In this document: positions 44,220 through 52,107 of the stretch, in pieces
Layout: every line of letters begins with the position of its first letter
How positions within the stretch are numbered: position 1 is the first letter of the stretch
Source: Amycolatopsis xylanica
GTDB taxonomy: Bacteria > Actinomycetota > Actinomycetes > Mycobacteriales > Pseudonocardiaceae
Length of the DNA: 64,000 bases
Assembly: GCF_900107045.1 (NCBI RefSeq)
Contig: NZ_FNON01000008.1
Span: forward strand, 62,001-126,000
Direction: 5' to 3'
The notes under the pieces: generated by a model
Database searches by the model: none
Told to the model about the DNA's origin: nothing
What the model saw: only the letters and a program-made list of their open reading frames with translations
Made by a program: the position numbers and the translations under genes

Positions 44220-45600
44220 CCTCGGCGAGCAGCGAGTCGAACCCGCCGCGGATGCCGTCGGCGAGCAGCTGGACGTCGGGCACGCCGTCGAAGTCCGCGT
44301 TGACGCCGAAGGTGATCTGGTCGAGGTAGGAGAAAATGCCGATCGAGATCCGCAGGGTGCTGGCGATCGGCACGTACGGGTACATCTCGGTCATCGGCCT
44401 GCCGAGGAAGTAGAGCGGCACACGCGGGCCGGGCACATTCGTGGTGACGGTCTGCAGCAGCTGCTGCGGGAACCGCATCGCGGTGCGCGAACCGAGCGCC
44501 AGCAGCGTCGGCGCGGCGAAGTCACCGAGCCCGGTGATGACGTCCGCGCCGGCGGCCTGGCGGCTGCTCTTGAGGTCGTCCATCTGCGCGCGGACGGCGG
44601 CCAGGCGCTTGAGCGGGTCCGGCTCGCTGACCGGGAGGTTGACCAGCACGGCGCTCACCCGGTTGTTGAGCTTGTTGTGCTCGTCCTTCGACCGCATCGA
44701 CACCGGCACCATGGTCCGCACGACCATGCCGTCGGTCAGCTCGCCGCGCTTGGCCAGCAGGTCATGGAAGCCGCCGCTGATCGCGGTGAGGATGACGTCG
44801 TTGACCGTGCCGCCGGTGACCTTGCGGATCTGCTTGATCTCGGCGAGGTCCGCCTTCGCCCACACCCAGCGCCGGTGCGGCCCGATCGGCCCGTTGAGCG
44901 AGGTCGCCGCGCGGGTGGTGAGCCGCTTGACGGTGCCGGGCAGGCTGCCGGCCAGCGCGCGGCCGACGTCGAGCAGCTCAGACGAGCTGCGCAGCCTGCG
45001 CGCGAGCCCCGGGATGGCCGACAGGTGCTTGACCGGAGTGGCCACGGCGTCCTTCAGCCCGGAGCCGACCAGGTCCAAGGTGGACGGTGCGGGTTCCGGC
45101 TTCCACTCGGCCACCTCGCCGATCTCGGTGGCGTCCGCCCGGAAGTCGAGCAGCATCTGCATCAGGTCGGTGCCCGCGACGCCGTCGATCATGCAGTGGT
45201 GGACCTTGGAGATCAGCGCCCAGCGGCCGCCCTCGAGCCCCTCGACCAGCCACATCTCCCACAGCGGCTTCGAGAAGTCGAGCCGCTGCGCGAAGACCCG
45301 ACCGGCGAGGTTGCGCAGCTGGTCGTCGTTGCCGGGAGACGGGACCGCCGTGTGCCGGACGTGGTACAGGATCTGGAAGTGGTCGTCGTCCACCCAGACC
45401 GGGCGGCCGACGTGCAGCGGCAGGCTCTTCACCCGCTGCCGGTACCGGGGCACCCCGTCCAGCTTCGACATCAGCCGCCGGATGACATCGCCGTACGACG
45501 GCGCGGGGCCCTCGAACACCAGCACCGACCCGACGTGCATCGGCACGTTCTCGTCCTCGACAAAATAGAAACCCGCGTCCATCGCGCTCATTCGATCCAC
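44197..45600 (-). CDS. Wax ester synthase/diacylglycerol acyltransferase
   Basis: The enzyme esterifies acyl-CoA to long-chain alcohol or diacylglycerol for storage lipid. The catalytic motif HHCMIDG fits the HHxxxDG consensus (about residue 135). NDVILTAISGGFHDLL and the late PGPRVPLYFLGRPM segment are family features. The GTG at 45600 gives MDRMSAMDAGF, aligning with the family start. TTG at 45609 and ATG at 45591 are alternatives, none with a ribosome site. Its upstream region is filled with palindromic repeats for 450 bases. Confidence 0.9.
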   Translation of the reverse strand: MDRMSAMDAGFYFVEDENVPMHVGSVLVFEGPAPSYGDVIRRLMSKLDGVPRYRQRVKSLPLHVGRPVWVDDDHFQILYHVRHTAVPSPGNDDQLRNLAGRVFAQRLDFSKPLWEMWLVEGLEGGRWALISKVHHCMIDGVAGTDLMQMLLDFRADATEIGEVAEWKPEPAPSTLDLVGSGLKDAVATPVKHLSAIPGLARRLRSSSELLDVGRALAGSLPGTVKRLTTRAATSLNGPIGPHRRWVWAKADLAEIKQIRKVTGGTVNDVILTAISGGFHDLLAKRGELTDGMVVRTMVPVSMRSKDEHNKLNNRVSAVLVNLPVSEPDPLKRLAAVRAQMDDLKSSRQAAGADVITGLGDFAAPTLLALGSRTAMRFPQQLLQTVTTNVPGPRVPLYFLGRPMTEMYPYVPIASTLRISIGIFSYLDQITFGVNADFDGVPDVQLLADGIRGGFDSLLAEVSQPASS

Positions 45601-45750
45601 AGCGGTCAACTGTAAAGGTCAAGGGCAGGTCACGGCGAGGGACCAAACCGGTGAGATGTGCGCCTCACCTGCGCATATGCCGGTGACCGGGGTCACCCGT
45701 TCGCCCCCAAACAAGTCCACTGTGGACCTCGGCCCGCCCTCGCTCGGGGT

Positions 45751-45792
45751 CGTGAGTGGTATGGCCGGTTAGAACCGGCCGGAACACTCACG
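45751..45792. repeat. 42-bp dispersed palindrome, copy 2
   Basis: This copy is identical in all 42 bases to copy 3 at 46072, in the same orientation. The pair forms direct repeats bracketing the hairpin and the six-unit array. The centre is GGTTAGAACC. Confidence 0.8.
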
Positions 45793-45810
45793 ACCCCGTG
45801 TCGAGTGGTC

Positions 45811-45873
45811 GCATACGAGCGAAAGCCGAGTTTGGGCCATTGGACGGCCAAAACTCGGCTTTCGCTCGTATGC
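45811..45873. repeat. 28-bp hairpin with one mismatch
   Basis: Arms starting GCATACGAGCGAAAGCCGAG pair with a single mismatch around a 7-base loop. The element lies between a 42-bp palindrome and the 31-bp-period array. No gene overlaps it. Confidence 0.75.
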
Positions 45874-45878
45874 AATCT

Positions 45879-46053
45879 GGTGAGGGGCCCCTTCACCCGG
45901 CTAAGGAATGTATGAAGGCTCCCCTCATACAACGCCGACTGTATGAAGGCTCCCTTCATACGCCGAGAGCTGTATGAAGGCTCCCTTCATCTCGCTCAGC
46001 TGGATGAGGGCTCCCTTCATACAACGCGAGGTGGATGAAGGGAGCCTTCATAC
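45879..46053. repeat. Six-unit palindrome array with 31-bp period
   Basis: Units begin at 45879, 45910, 45941, 45972, 46002 and 46033. Each is a palindrome of about 21 bp of the form GTATGAAGGCTCCCTTCATAC, separated by 9-10 bases of unrelated DNA. The first unit is a diverged but still palindromic GGTGAGGGGCCCCTTCACC, and the last is in the opposite orientation. A 31-base period is three helical turns, so all units face one side of the DNA. Gene-free DNA here spans about 530 bases. Confidence 0.8.
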
Positions 46054-46071
46054 AGCCGCCCAGACCGGGGT

Positions 46072-46113
46072 CGTGAGTGGTATGGCCGGTTAGAACCGGC
46101 CGGAACACTCACG
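46072..46113. repeat. 42-bp dispersed palindrome, copy 3
   Basis: It lies 20 bases downstream of the stop of the minus-strand LamG-like gene. It could terminate that transcript. The sequence is identical to copy 2. Confidence 0.8.
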
Positions 46114-46133
46114 ACCCAACGCGCACGAGTCCG

Positions 46134-47072
46134 CTAGAACAGGCGGGCCCAGTGGTACTGGAGGTAGACCTCCCAGGGCTTGGCGGCGCGGTCGAGGAAC
46201 ATCAGGTTGTCCATGCGGCAGTTGCACGGGTTGCCCTCGCGGGTGTTCTGCGGGAAGCTGCCGCCGATCTTGATGCCGAGCGGGTTCGTCGCCGAGGCGA
46301 GGTCCGGCTCCGGCTCGCCCGCGACGGCCCACGGGTCGCCCTTGTCGACGTAGAACCCGTCGACCGGGGAGCCGTTGCGGTACAGGGCCATCGTGCCGTT
46401 GTCGTAGTCGAACGTCGCCGCCAGGAACACCCATTCGTTGAGCGGCAACAGCTTCTGCCAGTCCTCGGTGGCGGCGAACGTCTGCGAGGCGGCGCCGTCG
46501 ACCCGCCTGCCCAGCGCCACCAGGTGCAGTTTGCCGTCCACGTTGATCAACTCGAGCAGCGCGCGCACGGCGTGGCCGTCGGAGTTGCCGGACAGCAGGC
46601 CGACCAGGCCGACCGCGCCGTAGCGGGCGCCCGGGGTCGATGAGCCGGGGTTGGGGCTCGGGTTCTCGCCGGTCATCTTGACCCAGCCCATGATCGTCGC
46701 CTCTTTGGCCCCGTTGAACGCCTTGAGCGTCGGCTGGCCACCGGGCGTGTAGAGCCCGGCCTTCCAGTCGTCCGTGCCCTTCACCGTCGGGTTGACCTGC
46801 TTGACCTGCAACGAATTCCGGCTGGACACGCCGTCGCGCACGCGCATGTCCGCGCCGCCGTTGATGAGGTTGATGGTCGTGCCGGACTTCCCTTGGTCCG
46901 CCTCCTGCGCGGGCTGGCCTTTCACCGGGTGCTCGAAGTCGTAGTAGGCGACCAGATTCCTGGCCAATGTCGGGAAAACGCCGCGAGGCCAGTGCTCCAC
47001 CGTCGCCCCGGCGGGGACCGCCAGCGACAAGCCGAGCACCACCGCCAGCGGCAACGCCAAAAGCCGTTTCAT
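46134..47072 (-). CDS. Secreted LamG/concanavalin-like carbohydrate-binding protein
   Basis: A signal peptide (about 1-22, ending PAGA) precedes one jelly-roll domain. Features include LVAYYDFEHPV, ATIMGWVKMTG, WVFLAATFDYDNGTMALYRNG and a closing MDNLMFLDRA, all typical of LamG/concanavalin-like lectin folds. There is no catalytic motif. Two ATGs overlap the upstream gene stop; the second (47072) is better spaced from GGGAGA. It forms a two-gene operon with the sugar dehydrogenase upstream, implying that they act on the same carbohydrate. Confidence 0.8.
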   Translation of the reverse strand: MKRLLALPLAVVLGLSLAVPAGATVEHWPRGVFPTLARNLVAYYDFEHPVKGQPAQEADQGKSGTTINLINGGADMRVRDGVSSRNSLQVKQVNPTVKGTDDWKAGLYTPGGQPTLKAFNGAKEATIMGWVKMTGENPSPNPGSSTPGARYGAVGLVGLLSGNSDGHAVRALLELINVDGKLHLVALGRRVDGAASQTFAATEDWQKLLPLNEWVFLAATFDYDNGTMALYRNGSPVDGFYVDKGDPWAVAGEPEPDLASATNPLGIKIGGSFPQNTREGNPCNCRMDNLMFLDRAAKPWEVYLQYHWARLF

Positions 47073-49138
47073 CATTTCTCCCTGGTGCCGGTGACGGTCA
47101 GGTCGCGCAGGCGCCCGATGTTGTCGAACGAGCCGAAGCCGACCCGGCCGGACTTGAACGTGGGGTCGATCGCGGTCATCAGCGGCGCGTCGGAACCGTC
47201 GACGTAGACCGCGATCTCGCCGGTCGCCGCGCAATGCGTCACTTCGACGTCATGCCACCGCGCGTCCTTGACCGCGGGCTGCGCGCCGACCGAGCGCGCG
47301 GCGTCCCATTGGTCGTCGATGCGGAGCCGGTCGGCGTTGTTGACCGCGAAGATCCCGTTGTGCGGATAGATCGTGTTGTCCTGCGAGAGATGCGCGTAAT
47401 AGAACTGCGTGTCCGACTGGTAGCCGAACACGATGATCACGTCGCGGTTGGGGATGTCGACCGGGGTGTCCAGCCGGACCTCGGCGTCGATCCGCACCGA
47501 ACCGAACGCCGGCCCCTTGGTCAGCACGGCGTATTCGAACGGCCTGCGCGGGCCCGGCCGCTGCTCCCCCGCCTGCGCGAGCACCACCTCACGGCCGGGG
47601 AACTGCCACTTCGCCGGGGTGACCGGCGCCCAGTCCTGAGCACTCATCGCGTGCGAGACCTCGGTGTGCCCGACCCGGCAGTCCGCGAACCGGCGCGTGC
47701 CGGTGATCTTCCAGATCTTGCCGTTCGCCTTGGCCGTCAGGTACAGCTCGCCGGACTGGTCCTGGCCGAACCGCAGGTCGACGCGCGGGTCGCCGGCGAG
47801 TTCCTTCATGGTGACGCGCTTGCCTGCCTCGTTGTAGAGCATCAGCTGCTGGACCTTCGCCAGCGGCGCGCCGAGCCTCATCTCACGCACGTCGCTGTAG
47901 AGCACGGTGCCGCCGACGCCCTCGGCGAAGAGGTACTTGCCGTACAGGCCATCGAGCTTGTGTCCACGGTAGACGAACCCGCCCATGAGCGCGTTCCCGC
48001 TGTCGGCACAGGGTTTCTGGCTGGCGAGCCGGTTGTGGTCGAACGCGGCGACCGGGTAGGTGTAGCCGAACTTCTTGTCGTCGGGCGGCAACGGGAAGAC
48101 ACCACAGCTGGGATCGCCACGCTTGTAGAGGAACGGGCCTTCCCGTTCACTCCAGCCGAGATTCGCGCCGGGCGTGATCTCGTAGACCGACTCGACGGCC
48201 TTCTCGCCGATGTGCCCGAGGAACATCGGGTGCCGCCAGCCCGCCGGGTCCCAGGTGAACCGGTACGGGTCGCGCATGCCGGACGCGTAGATCTCGCCGA
48301 GCGCGCCAGCCTTGCCCACGAATGGGTTCGCGCGCGGGACGCCGTACTTGCCGTTGGCGCCGTTCGTGCCGCGCGGATCGATGCGGAGGATCTTTCCTTG
48401 CGGCACCATAAGATCCTGCGGCACCGAGTTCTTGACGCCGACGCCACCGTCGCCGACGGCCATGTACAGCAGGCCGTAATCGGCGTCCCACCAGTGCGCG
48501 GTCGGGTTGAAGCCGATCTCCTGAATACCGTGGAGCTGGCCTTCGAACCCGAGGCGCATCACCTCGCGGTGCGTGCCGGAGAAGACGTCGGCCTTCGGGT
48601 CCGTGGCGGTCCACTCGGTGAGCACGCCCTGCGCCGTCTGCTGCTCCGGATACGCGAGGTCGGGCTTCTTGCTGGTCAGCGCGCCCCACGCCTCGGTGTG
48701 GATGGTGTAGAACCGCCCGTTCTGGGCGAAGCGCGGATGGAACGCGACGAAGCCGAACCCGCTGCCGAGCCCCTTGTGCGTGTAGAAGTCGGCGCCGGCC
48801 GCCTCCGCGCCGACGTCGAGGTAGACGTGCTGCTGGCCGTCTTTCAGGAAGTAGAGCTTGCCGTTGAGGTCGGGAACGTACAACCGGCCGGAGTGGTCCG
48901 GCAGCTCGCCGAGGTAGTTGATCCGGTTCCAGCGTTTCAACCGGCTGTCGGTCGGCGCGGGCACCGGCTCCGACTTCGGGAGCGTGGCGATCTCCTTGAG
49001 CGTGAGGCCGAGCCCGGACACGGCAGGCGTCGGCAAGGGATCGAGCACTTGCTCATCGGCGCGTGCCGACGGCGTGAGCAAGCCGGTCACCAGTACGGTG
49101 ACGAGCATGGCCAGTGAGCACGGTCTGGATCTGGACAT
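47072..49138 (-). CDS. Secreted PQQ-type sugar dehydrogenase with C-terminal lectin-like domain
   Basis: After a signal peptide (about 1-28, ending ARAD), the glucose/sorbosone dehydrogenase propeller occupies about 45-465. It has GLGFVAFHPRF-like segments, GDGGVG, GKILRIDPRG, GMRDPYRFTWD and GANLGWSEREG. A C-terminal beta-sandwich (about 490-688) ends in GRVGFGSFDNIGRLRDLTV, a LamG/DUF1080-like fold. The start at 49138 begins the signal peptide; the upstream extension has none. A perfect LacI-type palindrome lies 39 bases before it. This is the second PQQ-type dehydrogenase in the window. Confidence 0.85.
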   Translation of the reverse strand: MSRSRPCSLAMLVTVLVTGLLTPSARADEQVLDPLPTPAVSGLGLTLKEIATLPKSEPVPAPTDSRLKRWNRINYLGELPDHSGRLYVPDLNGKLYFLKDGQQHVYLDVGAEAAGADFYTHKGLGSGFGFVAFHPRFAQNGRFYTIHTEAWGALTSKKPDLAYPEQQTAQGVLTEWTATDPKADVFSGTHREVMRLGFEGQLHGIQEIGFNPTAHWWDADYGLLYMAVGDGGVGVKNSVPQDLMVPQGKILRIDPRGTNGANGKYGVPRANPFVGKAGALGEIYASGMRDPYRFTWDPAGWRHPMFLGHIGEKAVESVYEITPGANLGWSEREGPFLYKRGDPSCGVFPLPPDDKKFGYTYPVAAFDHNRLASQKPCADSGNALMGGFVYRGHKLDGLYGKYLFAEGVGGTVLYSDVREMRLGAPLAKVQQLMLYNEAGKRVTMKELAGDPRVDLRFGQDQSGELYLTAKANGKIWKITGTRRFADCRVGHTEVSHAMSAQDWAPVTPAKWQFPGREVVLAQAGEQRPGPRRPFEYAVLTKGPAFGSVRIDAEVRLDTPVDIPNRDVIIVFGYQSDTQFYYAHLSQDNTIYPHNGIFAVNNADRLRIDDQWDAARSVGAQPAVKDARWHDVEVTHCAATGEIAVYVDGSDAPLMTAIDPTFKSGRVGFGSFDNIGRLRDLTVTGTREK

Positions 49139-49176
49139 TCGCCCCACCACTCTGTGCAGTCTGAATACCTGATTCT

Positions 49177-49188
49177 GAAAGCGCTTTC
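49177..49188. promoter_or_regulatory. LacI-family operator candidate
   Basis: GAAAGCGCTTTC is a perfect 12-bp palindrome matching the CG-centred operators of LacI-type sugar repressors. It lies just before the dehydrogenase-lectin operon, within the 100-base gap after the deacetylase gene. No LacI gene is in the window. Confidence 0.6.
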
Positions 49189-49238
49189 CCACGGCGGATT
49201 TCAGACCATACAGAGGCCAAAGCGGCATAGGCAAGCGC

Positions 49239-50390
49239 CTAACGGACGCGAACTTCCTCAATCTCGGACGACTGCCACGAACCGCCGTGACCTTGCGAGT
49301 TCACGGTCGCGGCGAGCTTTCCGGTGACGCCGGGGGCGACACTCACGGTGAAGTCGATCGGCGGATAAGCCTTATGTGGCGCGAGAACATCGTTACGGGT
49401 GCACCTGTCACCCAAGCAGGTCCAGCCCTGCCCGGCGGCTTTCACCGGCGCCAGTCCCGCGGGCAGTTCGATGCTCACCGCCTGCACACTCCCGTCGGCG
49501 CCCTCGCGGCCACGGCTGCCGAGCGTCACCCGGAACACCCCCGTCCCGCCTGCCGGGAAAACGGCGGGGAAATGTCCCACTTCGAGACGCAACGGGCTCC
49601 TGATGAACTCATGCGGACCCGGCGCGTTTCCTGGATATACCAACGGGAGATAAGGGACCGGGTTCCCGATAAGCGGGATATCCCGAGCCGACGGCACGTA
49701 GTCATCCGGCATCACGCGACCGTCGGCGCCGACCACGCCGAAGCAATAGCCGAGCGCGCGTGCGCCGTCGATGATCTGCGGCACCGCGGCGACGGTCGCG
49801 GCGCCGGCCGGGGTGTCGATCGGGCCGTCGTGCAGTCCGATCAGCGCACCGGGCCGCAGTCCCGCGAGGATCGCGTCCCTGATCTCGGTGGCGGTCCTGG
49901 CCGGGTCCCAGTCCGTGGCGTCGATCCACTCACCGTCCTCCCGCGCGAAGATCGAGTAGCCCAGTGAGGTGAGCGTCGCCCTGGTCGGCGGGTCCGCCAC
50001 GGTGTACGGCGGCCGCACCCCCTTGAAGGTCAGCGGCGCGCCGGCACTGGCCAGCGCTTCCTCGGTCCGCCGCACCTCCTTGACGACCGCGGCGGCGGGC
50101 AGTTCGGGGAGATACGGGTGCAGGTAGGTATGGCTGAGCTGGACATGGCCTTCGGCGACCTGGAACGCCGGGAGCCGCGGATTCGCGTCGACGCGCACGC
50201 CGTTGTCGAAGAAGGTCGCGTGCACCCGCTTGTCCCGCAGTACTTTCAAGGTCCGCGGCCGGTAGTACGACGGGCCGTCGTCGAAGGTGAGCGCGACGTA
50301 CTGGCCGCACCCCGTCCGCGCCGGTGCGGCGACCGGCGCCGTGAGCGAGGTCAGCGCGGTGACGGCCGCGAGCGTGAGCGCAGCGAACAT
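49239..50390 (-). CDS. Secreted polysaccharide deacetylase (NodB family)
   Basis: After a signal peptide (about 1-25), the NodB domain carries catalytic and metal Asp in ALTFDDGP and the metal histidines in LSHTYLHP (HxxxH). The groove motif is RPPYT, and LIGLHDGP supplies the last His. A C-terminal immunoglobulin-like domain (about 270-383) follows. The family removes acetyl groups from chitin, xylan or peptidoglycan; the substrate here is undetermined. The ATG at 50390 has a GGGGGA site. The downstream sugar-dehydrogenase operon reads the same way. Confidence 0.87.
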   Translation of the reverse strand: MFAALTLAAVTALTSLTAPVAAPARTGCGQYVALTFDDGPSYYRPRTLKVLRDKRVHATFFDNGVRVDANPRLPAFQVAEGHVQLSHTYLHPYLPELPAAAVVKEVRRTEEALASAGAPLTFKGVRPPYTVADPPTRATLTSLGYSIFAREDGEWIDATDWDPARTATEIRDAILAGLRPGALIGLHDGPIDTPAGAATVAAVPQIIDGARALGYCFGVVGADGRVMPDDYVPSARDIPLIGNPVPYLPLVYPGNAPGPHEFIRSPLRLEVGHFPAVFPAGGTGVFRVTLGSRGREGADGSVQAVSIELPAGLAPVKAAGQGWTCLGDRCTRNDVLAPHKAYPPIDFTVSVAPGVTGKLAATVNSQGHGGSWQSSEIEEVRVR

Positions 50391-50515
50391 ACCGATCCCC
50401 CAGGCAGTCGGGTAACGCGTACTCGGATGGTGCCACGGCACGGCGTGGAACGGTCCGCCGTGGCCGGAAGCTGCCGCTCGCGGAATCCGCTTGACGCGCC
50501 TTGAAAGATCAAGGC

Positions 50516-50968
50516 ATGAGCGAGATCCGGCTACGCCCCGCCGAACCGCACGAGGCCGACGCCATCACCGCACTGGCGCGCCGGTCGAAGGCGCACTGGG
50601 GATACAGCCAGGAGTTCCTGGACCGGGTCCGCGACATCCTGGTCGTCCACCCGGAGCAGATCCACGACGACCGGGTGGTCGTGGCCGATCGCGACGGCGC
50701 GCTGCTCGGCTTCTACCGGATCGACGGCAAGCCGCCCTCGGGCGAGCTGGCGGATCTGTTCCTCGACCCCGCCTCGATCGGCACCGGGCTCGGGCGCAGG
50801 CTCTGGGAGCACGCCCTGGCGGCGGCCAAGGCGCAGGGCTTCGAGAGCCTCGACCTCGAAGCCGACCCGAACGCCGAGCCGTTCTACCTGCACATGGGCG
50901 CGGAGCGCACGGGCGAGATCGAGGTCTACCCCGGGCGGTCACTGCCGGTCATGACTGTTTCTCTCTAG
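50516..50968 (+). CDS. GNAT-family N-acetyltransferase
   Basis: This 150-residue single GNAT domain begins IRLRPAEPHEADAITALARRSKAHWGY. The acetyl-CoA pyrophosphate loop is GTGLGRRLWEHAL (about residues 86-98), and the closing YLHMGAERTGEIE strand is typical. The acceptor substrate cannot be predicted. The ATG at 50516 is preferred over a TTG at 50501. Its end overlaps the convergent LigD-polymerase gene by 20 bases, so antisense overlap exists at both 3' ends. Confidence 0.85.
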   Translation: MSEIRLRPAEPHEADAITALARRSKAHWGYSQEFLDRVRDILVVHPEQIHDDRVVVADRDGALLGFYRIDGKPPSGELADLFLDPASIGTGLGRRLWEHALAAAKAQGFESLDLEADPNAEPFYLHMGAERTGEIEVYPGRSLPVMTVSL

Positions 50969-51899
50969 CCTTCGCGCGGCGCTTGCCCTCGTGCATGGCC
51001 ACCACCCTGGCGATCGGGATGGTGTGCCCCTCGGCGACGAGATCGTCCGGGAGCCGCTGCGGGGCGGGCATGGACTCCGCCCAGGGATCGCGCTCGCCCA
51101 GCAGCCCCGGCGCGGTCTTGATGGTGAAGTCGCGCGGGCTGACCTGCGCCAGGTCGTCCCAGGCGACCGGGAACGACACCGGCGCGCCGGGCCGGATGCG
51201 CGGGCTGTAGGCGGACACCACGGTCGCGCCGCCCGCGCGCGTCGAATCGAGGAACACCTTCCCGCCGCGGTCTTCCTTGATGTAGGCCGTGGTCGCGAGC
51301 CCGGGATCGATCCGCTCGGCGCGCGCGGCGAGCGCGCGCGTCGCGGCGGCGACGTCCTCGATGCCCCGCGGTTCGAGCGGGACGAAGATGTGCAGGCCCT
51401 TGGCGCCGCTGGTCTTGACGACGCCTTCGAGCCCGTCTGCGGCCAGCGCCTGGCGGACCAGGAAAGCCGCGCGGACGACCACACCGAAGTCCTCGCCCTC
51501 GGGCGGATCGAGGTCCATCACCAGGTGGCCGGGGCTGGACTCGCCGATGCGCGCCAGCGGCACGTGGTACTCGATCGAGCGCTGATTCGCCAGCCACAGC
51601 AGGGTTTTGCGGTCGTCGCAGACGACGTAGGAGACCTCGCGGTGGGACGACTCGGCCCACATCGACGCCCGGCGCACCCAGTCCGGGGTGTACTTGGCGG
51701 CGTTCTTCTGCATGAACGGCGCCTGACCGGGGCGGACGCGGAGCACCGACAGCGGCCGGTCGGCCAGGCACGGCAGGATGCGGTCGCGGACGGCGTCGAG
51801 GTAGTCGACGAGGTCGCGTTTGGTCGCGTCCGCCCCGTCGAACAGTGCCGAGCCGAGACTCGTCAGCGATACCCCGTCGCGTACCTCGTCGCTGGTCAT
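50949..51899 (-). CDS. LigD-type DNA polymerase/primase domain protein
   Basis: This stand-alone LigD polymerase domain (316 residues) is of the archaeo-eukaryotic primase fold. In actinomycetes it fills ends during Ku-dependent double-strand break repair. Catalytic Asp residues are in HLVMDLDPPEG, the GGKVFLDSTR segment supplies the third acidic residue, and TSGAKGLHIFVPL binds nucleotide. No ligase, nuclease domain or ku gene is adjacent. The ATG at 51899 has a GTGGGG site. Confidence 0.88.
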   Translation of the reverse strand: MTSDEVRDGVSLTSLGSALFDGADATKRDLVDYLDAVRDRILPCLADRPLSVLRVRPGQAPFMQKNAAKYTPDWVRRASMWAESSHREVSYVVCDDRKTLLWLANQRSIEYHVPLARIGESSPGHLVMDLDPPEGEDFGVVVRAAFLVRQALAADGLEGVVKTSGAKGLHIFVPLEPRGIEDVAAATRALAARAERIDPGLATTAYIKEDRGGKVFLDSTRAGGATVVSAYSPRIRPGAPVSFPVAWDDLAQVSPRDFTIKTAPGLLGERDPWAESMPAPQRLPDDLVAEGHTIPIARVVAMHEGKRRAKAREKQS

Positions 51900-51932
51900 C
51901 GCCCCACGATGCCACATCCGGACACCCCGTGC

Positions 51933-51946
51933 GTTTCGCTCGAAAC
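51933..51946. promoter_or_regulatory. Operator-like palindrome before the fucosidase gene
   Basis: GTTTCG-CT-CGAAAC is a perfect 14-base palindrome in the 208-base divergent gap. It lies about 160 bases upstream of the fucosidase start and 34 bases upstream of the polymerase start, so it could control either gene. Confidence 0.4.
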
Positions 51947-52107
51947 ATCAGCTCATTCGGACCCTTTATCGATTGAGTTTCGGACGTATTCCCGTCAGAC
52001 ATCCGATCACCTCTTGCCCAGCGTGGGCCTGCTGGCGTACATACCTCTCTGAAACCGTCGAGCACGTCTTCTCTCCGCCGCAGGGGACGTCTGTCAGGAG
52101 GCAGTTC

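Noticed and set aside
45879..46053. CRISPR array
   Set aside because: Spacers are only 9-10 bases, repeats are fully palindromic and vary, and no cas gene is present.
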